From Bacteroidota bacterium (lineage in GTDB: Bacteria > Bacteroidota > Bacteroidia > Chitinophagales > Chitinophagaceae): 64,000 nt of DNA. The position numbers and the translations under genes are program-made. This document shows positions 51,261 through 61,500 of this stretch, piece by piece. The stretch is taken from positions 124,001 to 188,000 of the forward strand of contig JAFDXL010000005.1 of NCBI GenBank assembly GCA_018267955.1, read 5' to 3'. How positions within the stretch are numbered: position 1 is the first letter of the stretch; each line of letters opens with the position of its first letter. The notes under the pieces are model-generated. The model was not told where the DNA came from, did not search any database, and worked only from the letters and a program-made list of their open reading frames with translations.

Positions 51261-54200
51261 ATGAAGGCCCCTAACCTCTTCGACTTCAACTATAATCTTG
51301 ACCTACCTGGTCAGGAGGATTTCCCATTGAATCTAAGAGAACAAGCAAGAGCAGTACGTGATATACTGTTGAAGGATATAAAGAATTCAGAAGACTTTTT
51401 AATTCTTACAGGATTTACATCGCTATCTAATCTGATTGATGTTTTTGGTGCAACAGATTATACAAAATTACAGCAACTTCGTATCGTTATCGGGTTTGAT
51501 CCCGATGAGCGGGTTAGTAAGCGGTTACCTCATTACTCGCTTCCTACGGAGATCAAGAACTATTGGGTAAAGCAAAACGTAAGCATTCGGTTATGCGGTC
51601 CCATCTTAAATATTATAGAAAAAATCAACGACGGTATCTATCATTTTAAAGCAAAAGATAGATTACATGCAAAGATCTATGTAGGTGATCAGACCGCAAT
51701 TCTCGGATCATCTAACTTCAGTAAATCTGGCACTATACATCAAACAGAGGCGAACATTAGGGTTGAATTGCTATCGTCCGCAATAGAGAAAAGTCAGTAT
51801 AATGACATCAAACGCATTGCAGAATATTACTATGGCATTGCACAGGATTATAACAAAGACCTAATAGAATTATTTAGTAAACTTTTAAAAGATGCTACCT
51901 GGGAGGAAGCATTAGCAAGAGCTATAGCGGAAATATTAGAAAGCAAATGGATGCAGGACTATCCTGTTTTATATCAGGCGCTGATCACTCACAACCTTTG
52001 GCCTTCACAAAAGATAGGCATTGCTCGGGCAATGAAAATAATACAGGATCAGGGACGAGTGCTGGTCGCAGATCCTACAGGAAGCGGGAAGACAAAATTT
52101 GCTACTGCCCTTGCCTATACATTATTCCATTGGCTATGGGAAAACGGAAGGAAAGACCGCTCGAACGCTTTAATTATCTGCCCTAAGCAGGTGACGGATA
52201 ATTGGGAAAGAGAACAGGAGCATTTTACCCTTTATAATAAAATTGAATCTATGGGGAGGTTAAGTCTCGGCTCGGACAAAAGTCAACGTGTACTGCAGAA
52301 AGCAATTCAAAATTCCGATATACTGGTAATAGACGAAGCGCACAACTATTTGCATCCTCTGTCGAAACGAAGCAAGGCCATTATTCCCAAAGGCTCCAGT
52401 CATGTAATTCTTTCTACTGCTACCCCTATCAATAAAAAAGTAGATGACTTGCTGCGATTAATTGAGCTGTTAGATATTGACAATTTAAGCGATGATGATC
52501 TAAATACTTATCTCGAACTGAGGAAAAACAGGAAGAAAGGCATAGACAAAAATCATCTCGAAAAATTAAAGCGGTATGTAAACCAGTTTATTGTTCGGCG
52601 TACGAAAAAGGAATTGAATCGAATGATTGATCGGGAGCCTGAGCATTATAAAAACAGATTAGGGCATACTTGTAAGTACCCGAAAACAAACTCCAATGTA
52701 TATAGTACTGGGGAAACAGAGGAAGATAAAAGTATAGCCCAACAGATTTTGTCCCTAACGTTAGAGTTAAGGGGTATTCATTATTTACAGGTTCTGAAAA
52801 TGCCAGATTATCTGCATACAGAGGAAGATCAGAACATGTACATCAAACAAAGGTTTACATCAGCTACTGCTTTGGCCGCCTACATGGTTCGAGTTAAACT
52901 ACGATCATCTCACTGCGCGCTTTTTGAGTATCTCTATGGTACGGATGCCGCGAATCAGAAATTCAATCTTCGTTCTACTAAAAATCCATCTGGCGACATT
53001 TTAGGTAAAATCAGGAAATGTAGTTCAAGTCTTCCTAAAAAGCATGTTGCGGATTCGTTATTGAGTCAGGAACAGCAATGGTTATATGACGAAGTCTTAT
53101 ATAAATCCGCTTGTGATCATGAGATACACCTTTATCAAAAAATAGGTGCATTAGCCGAGCAACTAAGCGGAAAACGTGAGCAAAGCAAGGCCAACACGCT
53201 CGTTGATAATACTAAAACTCATAGAAAAATACTCGCGTTTGATGCTACTGTTATAACCTTGGACTACTTGTATAAACTCATTCACGAGAAACATCCGGAT
53301 ATTAAAACAATTGTTGCAGCAGGACATAACACCCGAGATAGAAACGAGGTTATGCAGCTTTTTGCCTTGGGTAACCAGACAGAGGAAAAACTTATTGCCC
53401 TGTGTTCTGATGCCATGTCTGAAGGAATTAATCTCCAAGACGCCAGTTGCCTGTTACTGTTAGATATGCCCAGCGTTTTACGAATAGTCGAACAACGGAT
53501 TGGCCGTTTGGAACGAATGGATTGCGAGCATAAGGAAATCACGGTTTTGTGGCCCGATGATTCAGATGCGTTTTCTTTAAACGGAGATAAGCGCATGATA
53601 GATACGTTGCTATTAACTGAAGATTTAATTGGTAATAACGTATCTATCCCTCAATCTATTTATGAAAAGTATTTAAAAGCTAATCTTAACACGCACAATG
53701 TCATTCGTGCTTATAATGAATATGCGGAGGAAGAACATGAATGGGAAGGTGTACGTGATAGCACTCAGGACCTGTACAGTTTGATTGAGGGAGAAAATTC
53801 ATTAATTGATCACAAAACTTATGATTTATATAAAGACGTTGATGCGACCGTTAAAACAGCTGTTAGTTTTGTCGAAGCTGATAAGAATTGGGGCTTTTTT
53901 GCTTTTAGAGGTAGCACGACTAAGAGCCCTAAATGGTTGTTTATTGATGAAAACAATAAGGGGTATACAGATTTCTCGGAGATAACAGAGAAATTGAAAC
54001 ATTATTTAGCTAAAAAAGAAATTATCCAACGTAGGTGGAAAGACGTTGATACAGCCTCTACTGTAAAACAGATCATTCATAAACTCCGGAGGCAAGAAAA
54101 GGCTTTATTACCATGGAAGAAAAGAAGGGCACTGGAACAAGGAGAAAGAATATTGAAGCATTATACGACAACATTTAAATCAAAGAGCGATAAATTAAAT

Positions 54201-54479
54201 GCTGAAAGGCTTCTCACGTTATTCAATCCTGAATCCGATGATGACAATTATGTTGATTTAGATCAGTTTGCTGATCTCTGGCTTGATATTCTTATCCCCG
54301 AACTGGATAAACTCAAAGCTCCTAAAACAAAGAAACGTAAAATATACACTTTGAAAGACCTAACTCATAAAAATGTAAAACTTAGCAGTGATCATCTGGT
54401 TTGGTTGCTTGAAAATTGCCAGTATTCGAATACGCTAGATGAAATGATTTCGGCCTGTATAATTGGGATTGCAAAGTAA
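51261..54479 (+). CDS. PLD-family nuclease fused to SF2 helicase
   Basis: The 1,072-residue protein begins with a phospholipase-D-type nuclease domain (about 30-190) holding a single HxKx4D motif: His136, Lys138, Asp143 in HAKIYVGDQTAILGSSN. PLD nucleases with one motif normally work as dimers. A superfamily 2 helicase core follows: Walker A DPTGSGKT (271-278), DEAH at 358-361, motif III STATP (385-389), and a second RecA lobe with ALCSDAMSEGINLQDA (motif V) and QRIGRLER (motif VI). The last ~250 residues are helical and unassigned. Similar PLD-helicase fusions occur in defence islands. It ends the six-gene unit; no strong terminator is seen after it. Confidence 0.88.
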   Translation: MKAPNLFDFNYNLDLPGQEDFPLNLREQARAVRDILLKDIKNSEDFLILTGFTSLSNLIDVFGATDYTKLQQLRIVIGFDPDERVSKRLPHYSLPTEIKNYWVKQNVSIRLCGPILNIIEKINDGIYHFKAKDRLHAKIYVGDQTAILGSSNFSKSGTIHQTEANIRVELLSSAIEKSQYNDIKRIAEYYYGIAQDYNKDLIELFSKLLKDATWEEALARAIAEILESKWMQDYPVLYQALITHNLWPSQKIGIARAMKIIQDQGRVLVADPTGSGKTKFATALAYTLFHWLWENGRKDRSNALIICPKQVTDNWEREQEHFTLYNKIESMGRLSLGSDKSQRVLQKAIQNSDILVIDEAHNYLHPLSKRSKAIIPKGSSHVILSTATPINKKVDDLLRLIELLDIDNLSDDDLNTYLELRKNRKKGIDKNHLEKLKRYVNQFIVRRTKKELNRMIDREPEHYKNRLGHTCKYPKTNSNVYSTGETEEDKSIAQQILSLTLELRGIHYLQVLKMPDYLHTEEDQNMYIKQRFTSATALAAYMVRVKLRSSHCALFEYLYGTDAANQKFNLRSTKNPSGDILGKIRKCSSSLPKKHVADSLLSQEQQWLYDEVLYKSACDHEIHLYQKIGALAEQLSGKREQSKANTLVDNTKTHRKILAFDATVITLDYLYKLIHEKHPDIKTIVAAGHNTRDRNEVMQLFALGNQTEEKLIALCSDAMSEGINLQDASCLLLLDMPSVLRIVEQRIGRLERMDCEHKEITVLWPDDSDAFSLNGDKRMIDTLLLTEDLIGNNVSIPQSIYEKYLKANLNTHNVIRAYNEYAEEEHEWEGVRDSTQDLYSLIEGENSLIDHKTYDLYKDVDATVKTAVSFVEADKNWGFFAFRGSTTKSPKWLFIDENNKGYTDFSEITEKLKHYLAKKEIIQRRWKDVDTASTVKQIIHKLRRQEKALLPWKKRRALEQGERILKHYTTTFKSKSDKLNAERLLTLFNPESDDDNYVDLDQFADLWLDILIPELDKLKAPKTKKRKIYTLKDLTHKNVKLSSDHLVWLLENCQYSNTLDEMISACIIGIAK

Positions 54480-54565
54480 GCGAATCTCTATCTTTTTTAT
54501 CATAGTCAAGTTATATCCTTCTTCATAAGAACATCATTTAACTTTTAATTATCAACGTAAAATTC

Positions 54566-55023
54566 CTATTCCTTCACCTCATTATCCTTCTCTTTACCAT
54601 TAAACCCAAACCTGTAATTATCCTTATCATCACATACCCGTGCCAGCCTTGTCTCCGGCACCCAGCTGGTTATATAAATATATGGCGATAATGCCTCTGT
54701 CGCGCCATTCAGCTTCGCACTGCCTATCGCTGAGCTCAGGCGCAGTTCCATAATAGTATTACCACCTGCCTTTACCGCGTTCTTGTTAATAGGTATCAAT
54801 GCTACCTGAGGGCCGCTGCCTGCTACTGCCATCCATGGCACCGCATCTTCATAAGCCTCGCCATTGCTGTCTGTGTACTGCCTTACACGCCACTGCGCAC
54901 TCGTCATCGGGTTCAGGTTCAGCGTAAAGCCAAACTCCTGCTGCGCCTGGTTCGTATCCGCATGTATCTGCATAAACGCCGTCATTCCCGTTGGCTCATT
55001 GTCTCGTCGGCAAAGCTTGCAGC
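54566..55023 (-). pseudogene. Truncated, frameshifted copy of the RHS tail
   Basis: 54,604-55,003 matches 56,463-56,862 of the giant RHS gene base for base in length (400 nt, no gaps, scattered substitutions). Then 106 bases present in the intact gene (56,863-56,968) are missing, with a GTC triplet at the join, and 20 more matching bases run to 55,023. The deletion is not a multiple of 3, so the copy is out of frame upstream of it. The left end differs from the intact gene: it reads FGFNGKEKDNEVKE and stops, where related RHS proteins continue into the C-terminal tip. This is a leftover orphan tail, probably from toxin-tip exchange. Confidence 0.85.
54604..55003 (-). repeat. Duplicated RHS segment, copy A
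   Basis: Direct duplicate, same orientation, of 56,463-56,862, about 1.86 kb apart. It encodes the stretch from the EPTGMTAFMQ region to the YRFG region of the RHS tail. Confidence 0.9.
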
Positions 55024-55042
55024 GCTGATTTCTCAAACAATA

Positions 55043-55064
55043 AGCCCCGCATTATCACGGGGCT
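55043..55064 (-). terminator. Hairpin terminator after the small membrane protein
   Basis: AGCCCCG (55,043-55,049) pairs with CGGGGCT (55,058-55,064) over an 8-nt loop; the minus strand continues TTATTGTTT. It lies about 100 nt past the stop at 55,168 and probably ends the RHS transcript. Confidence 0.6.
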
Positions 55065-55167
55065 CTCTATTTGTCACTATAACAAAAATCAGCTATCCTT
55101 TTCAGCAAGAGCTTCATGCACTCACCAACACCATCTATACACTACCCCTTTGATACACTATCATAAA

Positions 55168-55524
55168 TTATTGATACGGTCCTGAATTCAAACCAAAATT
55201 TCCAGTTATTAAACTTACGATTATAAGAAAAGAAACTATGGAAATCACTAAAATCAATAAACCCTTACTGACCAATTGTCTCTCCTTACTAATTAATAAT
55301 GCAATTGATATCAACTCTATTAACGGAAATAGAATTCTATTAACTGCTGTAAATATGTTTAGTACATTGATAACTTTCCAATAACTATCTGCATTTGTTA
55401 CAGCGCTATTAGGATCAAAATTAAAAATGCGGTATACTAAGATTCTTCTAAACAAAACATAGAACACAACATATAGAGCGAAAATCGCTATTATCCAATA
55501 ATACTTTTTTGCAATTAGTTTCAT
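55168..55524 (-). CDS. Small membrane protein, candidate immunity protein
   Basis: The 118-residue protein has three or four hydrophobic helices (about 9-27, 59-78, 85-107), a basic N-terminus and a short Gly/Asn-rich end. No family is recognised. It starts 6 nt after the stop of the giant RHS gene, on the same strand, which is where immunity genes of polymorphic toxins sit. A multi-helix membrane immunity protein would suit a toxin that acts in the membrane or periplasm. It is A+T-rich compared with the RHS core, as toxin/immunity cassettes often are. The role rests on position only. Confidence 0.6.
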   Translation of the reverse strand: MKLIAKKYYWIIAIFALYVVFYVLFRRILVYRIFNFDPNSAVTNADSYWKVINVLNIFTAVNRILFPLIELISIALLISKERQLVSKGLLILVISIVSFLIIVSLITGNFGLNSGPYQ

Positions 55525-55530
55525 AATCTA

Positions 55531-58500
55531 CTATTTATCTGAACACTTACCAGGCAGCGGCACGTCCTTTTCAGTTACCTTATATCCCATCATAGTCATA
55601 CCATAAACCCATCTATCTTTAACGCTCAAGATACTACTTCCTGAAAACGGTGCTCCTTTGCCGAAAAAGTAGGTTGAAAAATAATTTTGTCTTAAAGAAT
55701 TTTCCAAAATTGTAAGAGAGCCATTCGATAACCTCCAATAAGAAGGGTCTATAATTTGTTGCTCTTTCAAAAGCATTTGAGCATCCCATCGGTATGCTGC
55801 ATTCCCCGTCAATGGTGCACCCTGATACAAGCTTTGTAATGGCTTCCAGATGTCATCCAAAATTAATTTATTGCCTGCTCTTACCCAGTCTTGTATTTCC
55901 GGATTAGATAAACCGTCAGATGTGGATGTATATATGTATGGAATACTTAAAAGACTACCTGATGTTCCTTCAATAAACTCTAATTTATCAACCGCTTGCG
56001 CAGCTCCTCCGGCCCACCTAGTTTGAAATCCCCTATCATCTGTTGCATCCTGAAACCAAGTATAAAACGCTTTCCGCTGTTCCAAATTAGTGTACTCGCT
56101 ACTACCACCACTCTGTGTGATATTGTATTCATTGGCAGCAGCAAACCTATTATTTCTACCTGTTGAATTTTTATTCCAGCTTTTTCTATCACTTCTTAAC
56201 CAATCACCAGCTCCTCTGTCTTTTTCCCATGTCTTACCCTTATTCTGTCTTTCAAATTGAGCTATACTTCTATACTCCTTATCCCCATAAGGGTCTGACA
56301 TCATAAGAGGGTTATTTCCATCAACGGAGTAGTTAGATGAAGAAACATTAGGCTTTGGATCTAAATTCCATCTTCTACCCAAACGACTATCCATTTCCCA
56401 ATACGTCGCGGTTAAGTGATTTCCAATACCCGCTATCTCATTTACTTTTTCCTGAGTGTTATACCCAAAGCGGTAGTTATCCTTATCATCACATACACGT
56501 GCCAGCCTTGTCTCCGGTACCCAACTGGTTATATAAATATAAGGTAATAATGCCTCTGTGGTGTTACTCAGCTTCGCACTGCCTATCGCAGAGCTCAGGC
56601 GTAGTTCCATAATGGTATTACCACCTGCCTTTACCGCGTTCTTGTTAATAGGTATCCATGCTACCTGAGGGCCGCTGCCTGCTACCGCCATCCATGGCAC
56701 CGCATCTTCATACGCCTCCCCATTGCTGTCTGTGTACTGCCTTACGCGCCACTGCGCACTCGTCATCGGGTTCAGGTTCAGCGTAAAGCCAAACTCCTGC
56801 TGCGCCTGGTTCGTATCCGCATGTATCTGCATAAACGCCGTCATTCCCGATGGCTCATTGTCCTGGTCTATAATATAACGCGGCTGCCCCGTCTCTGTAG
56901 TATCTAGCGTCAGCACTGTGCCGTTCGCATGCATGCTCAGCGGGTTGTAGTAATACACCGCTATCGTCTCGTCGGCAAAGCTTGCAGCCTTGGGCAGTTT
57001 ACCCACAGTTGGAGTACCTGTTGCGCCCCAGCGGTACTGTTCTACTGCCAGGGGCCTCGTCTTCCACCTGTCAACACGGGTGATCTGTGGTACCAGCACC
57101 GTTGCGCTAACAGTTACGCATTTGCCCGATGTATCGCTTATGTAGCGTCCCGGCATCAGCATACCAAACGGATAGTAATCATTGGCCAGTGATATATCGC
57201 TGCGGTAGCCCGTCAGTGCATTGCGCTGATCCAGTGTCGGCGTTACGCGGTCCAGTATCGTTGCCTGCACATTGCCCAGGTGGTTAGGCAGCTCGTAATG
57301 GCGGTTGCCCAGTATATGGCTGGTAACGCCCATATTCGCGCTGCTCATAGTGCCCGTATTCAGCGTGGTGGTATAGGTAGCAGGGTTAAACAGGTCGTTG
57401 CCATACAGGCTATACCATGGCTTGCTTATGCTCAGGTTATCTACCTCGCTGCTGCTGCCGCCATTCTGCCCCGCACCATAGCTGTAGTGGTATTGGCTCG
57501 GCAGGTATTTTTGCATACCCAGCCTGCTGCTGCCGTAGATATGGTGCTCGGCAAGGTACAGGTCCTGGTTTTGCAGCACTTCGCTGTATCTGTACCATGG
57601 GTATAGCTGCGCAATAGCGGTGTTGCCATCCCTGGTTACTGCGATAATGGAATTCAGCAGGGTGTTGGTTTGCCCGCTGGTATTGGCCATGCCTATCACC
57701 GCGCTAAACTGCGTTTGCATGATCTGCGCCAGCGACAGCACATCCGGCGCCGGCACTGCTGTTAATGCCGATGCCAGTACGCTGTTGCCAACAAACGGCG
57801 CCGCGGCAGAGTCTGCACTTACCCCGGGCTGCGAGTAACGCCAGCTTATATAATCGTTCGCGTCTTGTTTCAGTTGGTCCAGCACAAACTCTGAGTTCGG
57901 TATCTCCATTACAAAGTTAGGGTCTGTATTGGTACTGCTGTATGCATGCAGCAACACATCCTTTATATCCGGCAGTATGGATGCGTTCTCTGCCGTCAGC
58001 GATTGTGCCATGTTATTGGTGATCATCAGCTTCTGGTTCACATCCATATTCTTATAGGCCATCAGCATAGACGGGTCATCCGGGAAGTTCTGCTTCTGCT
58101 CGGGGCTCGCAGGGATGCTCATCACCACATTGTTATACAACATATCGCTGGTTGCCTTCAGGGTGGTAAAGATATCGGTCTGCAATCCGTCCTGGTTCTG
58201 AGACAGCATCACCGGCTGCAAGTAGGCCGATAGCTTCGGCTGGGGCACCATACCTTCAGCAGGGTCCAGCGCATGCCTGGTTATATCCGGCATAGATTTC
58301 ACAAGGTCAAGCCCCGATGCAGGTGGCAGCGTCGTCACCAGGTTTTGCAGCAGCATAGGGTCTGCCGCGTAGGTGGATAGTTGTGGCATCGCCATCATCA
58401 GGCTTGCAAAGCTGCCTGTTGGTGCCTGCACATGTGCATTGTATATCTGGGTTGCCAGTTCATAGCCAAGTCCGCCTTGTTGCAGGCTGCCATCGCCGGG

Positions 58501-61500
58501 GTTCATTATCAAAGGATAATTGGCAAATACCCATGGCCATCCAAGCTTTTGCACATCATAGTCGCGCTTATCTTCGTATACTGCCAGCATGTTGCCGGTA
58601 GCATCCCGCACATAGATCGTTTTATCTCTGGATACTTTATTACTTGCCGGGTACGTCACCAGTTCCTTCGTCTGGCGGTTGCCCATCGCGTCATAGGTAA
58701 AGCATAGCTTGGAGCCGTCGAGCCTGGTTACAGAGCTTACCTTGCCCTTGCTGTTCCAGTCTATATTGGTAAGCCCGGTTACCAGGTCTTTGGTAAGGTT
58801 GCCCGTAGCATCATATAGGTACTGGTCTGTTGTCGGCACGGGGTTGTAGGGTGGTATATCTATTTTGTACGCGGTGGCAGCGGCATTATCTGTTAGCCCG
58901 CGTAGCCTGTTGGTATTTGCAGTGTAGCGGTAGGTAAAGCTATCCATTCGCTGTTGCGGTATGGCAGTACCGCCGTTCATCGCGGCGCTCACCGTGCCCC
59001 CCTGGCGGTTCAGTGCCAGCAGGTTACCATCTTTATCATAGGTGTAGTTAGATGCATAGTCCGGTACATCTGTTTTCGTTAATACAGATGTGCTGTAATT
59101 ATAATTATAATTACTGTAGTCTGCATGGTCTATACGTTGCAGCGGATCATAAAAATACTTGCTGTAAATGCTACCAAACGGCGCCAGCGATGTAGCTATG
59201 GCAGCTATATTGCCATTATAGAGCGCCTTTGGCGTAGCAGGCAGTTCCCTGAAGATGTTAGAATCTTTAATGGCTTTATAGTCGCCGGGGAAGTAGTCTA
59301 TACGCTGAGAGAACACATCCTGCGGCATTACCATATTTGTACCGCCGTCTTTACCCATATCGGCCTGTGGCGCATTCTGCACACCGTTAATAGCTTTCAG
59401 CCAGCCGTTGATGGTATAGGCATAGTCTATACCCTGCACGCGTTGTTCGCCTACCTCTGTACGTGCAAGCGGCCCATGATCATAGTAATTATAATGCCCG
59501 TCCCTATCCCATACTATGCCGTTGCCGCTGGTATATACATCCGTAATGCGGTTATCGCTGTCGTATTTATATTTCTGGTAAAACTGGTCTGCCGATCCCC
59601 TGTTATAGCTTAGCAATATCACTTTACCGCTATACAGGTCATACTCATAATCTACCCGTTTAAATCGGAATGAATTCATCGTAACCAATCGCATATCATG
59701 TATCAGGGTTTTTACATTGCCCGATACATCGTAAGAATAGTGCATCGCATTGGTATAGGTAGTGTCCTTGCTGGCATCTACATTTCCGCCAACAGCATCA
59801 AAATACTTGGTACAAGACACACGGTTCTTCAAATTTTCCTGTGGTGGTTGTTTGGTAAATGCGCCTGTCAGTTTGTAAGATGCCGTGTCATACATCGTTA
59901 CAGTCACTTCTTTGCGGTAAGACTTTTTTATATCGCTAACAAATTGATGATATTGGACAGTATCAACAAAATAATTTTCGGTCCATACTGTTCCTCTGTA
60001 CACAACGCCGGTCTCCACTACCCTCGACAAGTTATCGTAAAGGAAGTAGGTATATTCATTATTCGGCTTCTGTTTATCATTTTGCGATAGCATCACCCTG
60101 CCCATCAGGTCATACCTCGATGTGGTAACACCGCCATCCGGTGTATTTGCGTAGATCACTTTGTTCTGCGCATTATAACGGTATATCGTAGGCTTGGTAT
60201 GAGCAGGCACCTTAGGGCTGGTCAGTTCATTATTGTTGCGGAAATCATTGATCGTATCGTTATGCAGGCCACTCACATCCAGCTCTGCAACTCCGGCAGG
60301 AGGAACAGTCTTCACCAGGTTGCCTGCCATATCGTAGTAATACAGCGTTATACCATTCTTTATATCAAAACCTTCGATAGTAAAATATTCTTTTACATTT
60401 TTAATGATATCCTGGCGGAAGGCCTCCACTATTGGCTGACGGGCAGAATCTTTGTATCGATCATGCCTGATCCTGGCCGATATATAAATATCATTCAGCT
60501 TACTGGTCTCACAGTTCGAGAACTTCGAAGAAGCTGTTTCGTACTGGCTTAGGGAAGTAAGGAATGCAGATGGTATGGTATAGTTTTTACCCAGGTTCAG
60601 GTTGGTATAAGCCATGCAGTGTAGGGTATCTTTCTTTGTTCCCTGTTGTCCTATTAACGTCAGGTTCAGGTAAGTGACAGAATCCTTGTCAAACCCTCTT
60701 CTAACATCGGTAAGTGCATATGCATTTCTCGGCAGCGGCAGGTAATCCGGCAGCTTAACAAATACGTTTACCATCTGGTTGTCTGCCTTAAAGTGGTTGA
60801 TCCAGAAAACAGTTGAGTCCGCGCATTTAAAACCACGTGTTTCCGATCCTGTTGCCACGAGGTTATTTACCGGCGATGCTTTTCCCGTATTCCTGAATAG
60901 ATATTGAGGGAAGGTATAGCCGTTAAATGCAAACAGCATATTTACCAGGTAGGTATAATTCGGGTTTGCTCCATTATGGTCTATATACAAGGTATTCAGG
61001 TAATAAGGCGTCATTCCGTTGCGATAAGAGAAGTACGAGTTGGAGAAACTATATCCTCCACTGGCTGCACTTAATGTCTGGAACTGCTCTGCTTTCGAGC
61101 CCTTTACTATAGCATTATGATCACTAACCGGCAACGTCAGCATATAATTTCTCCAGGCTGTCATCTGCCAGTCGTAGTATTGCGGGCTTACAGATGACTC
61201 CGCATGACTGAACATAGTGGTCATAGGAGCCGTACTGCCTACATACTTATAGATATCATCTACATAGTGGTTATAGTCGTAATTACTGGTGATGCTACGC
61301 ATCATATAGATCAGCTTACCAGACGCCGTGATGGTGCTGCAGCCCGGTATGAAGTAGTATATATTTACCGCTTCGCTATCTATGGTAGCAGCAGGGAAGG
61401 CAGTATGCAGCAAACCGGTGCCCATAGGGTTAAAGTTGCTGGATAGCATCATAGCCACCGTATCCCTGTTTAGATAAGGTAGGTACGTAAGTACACTACC

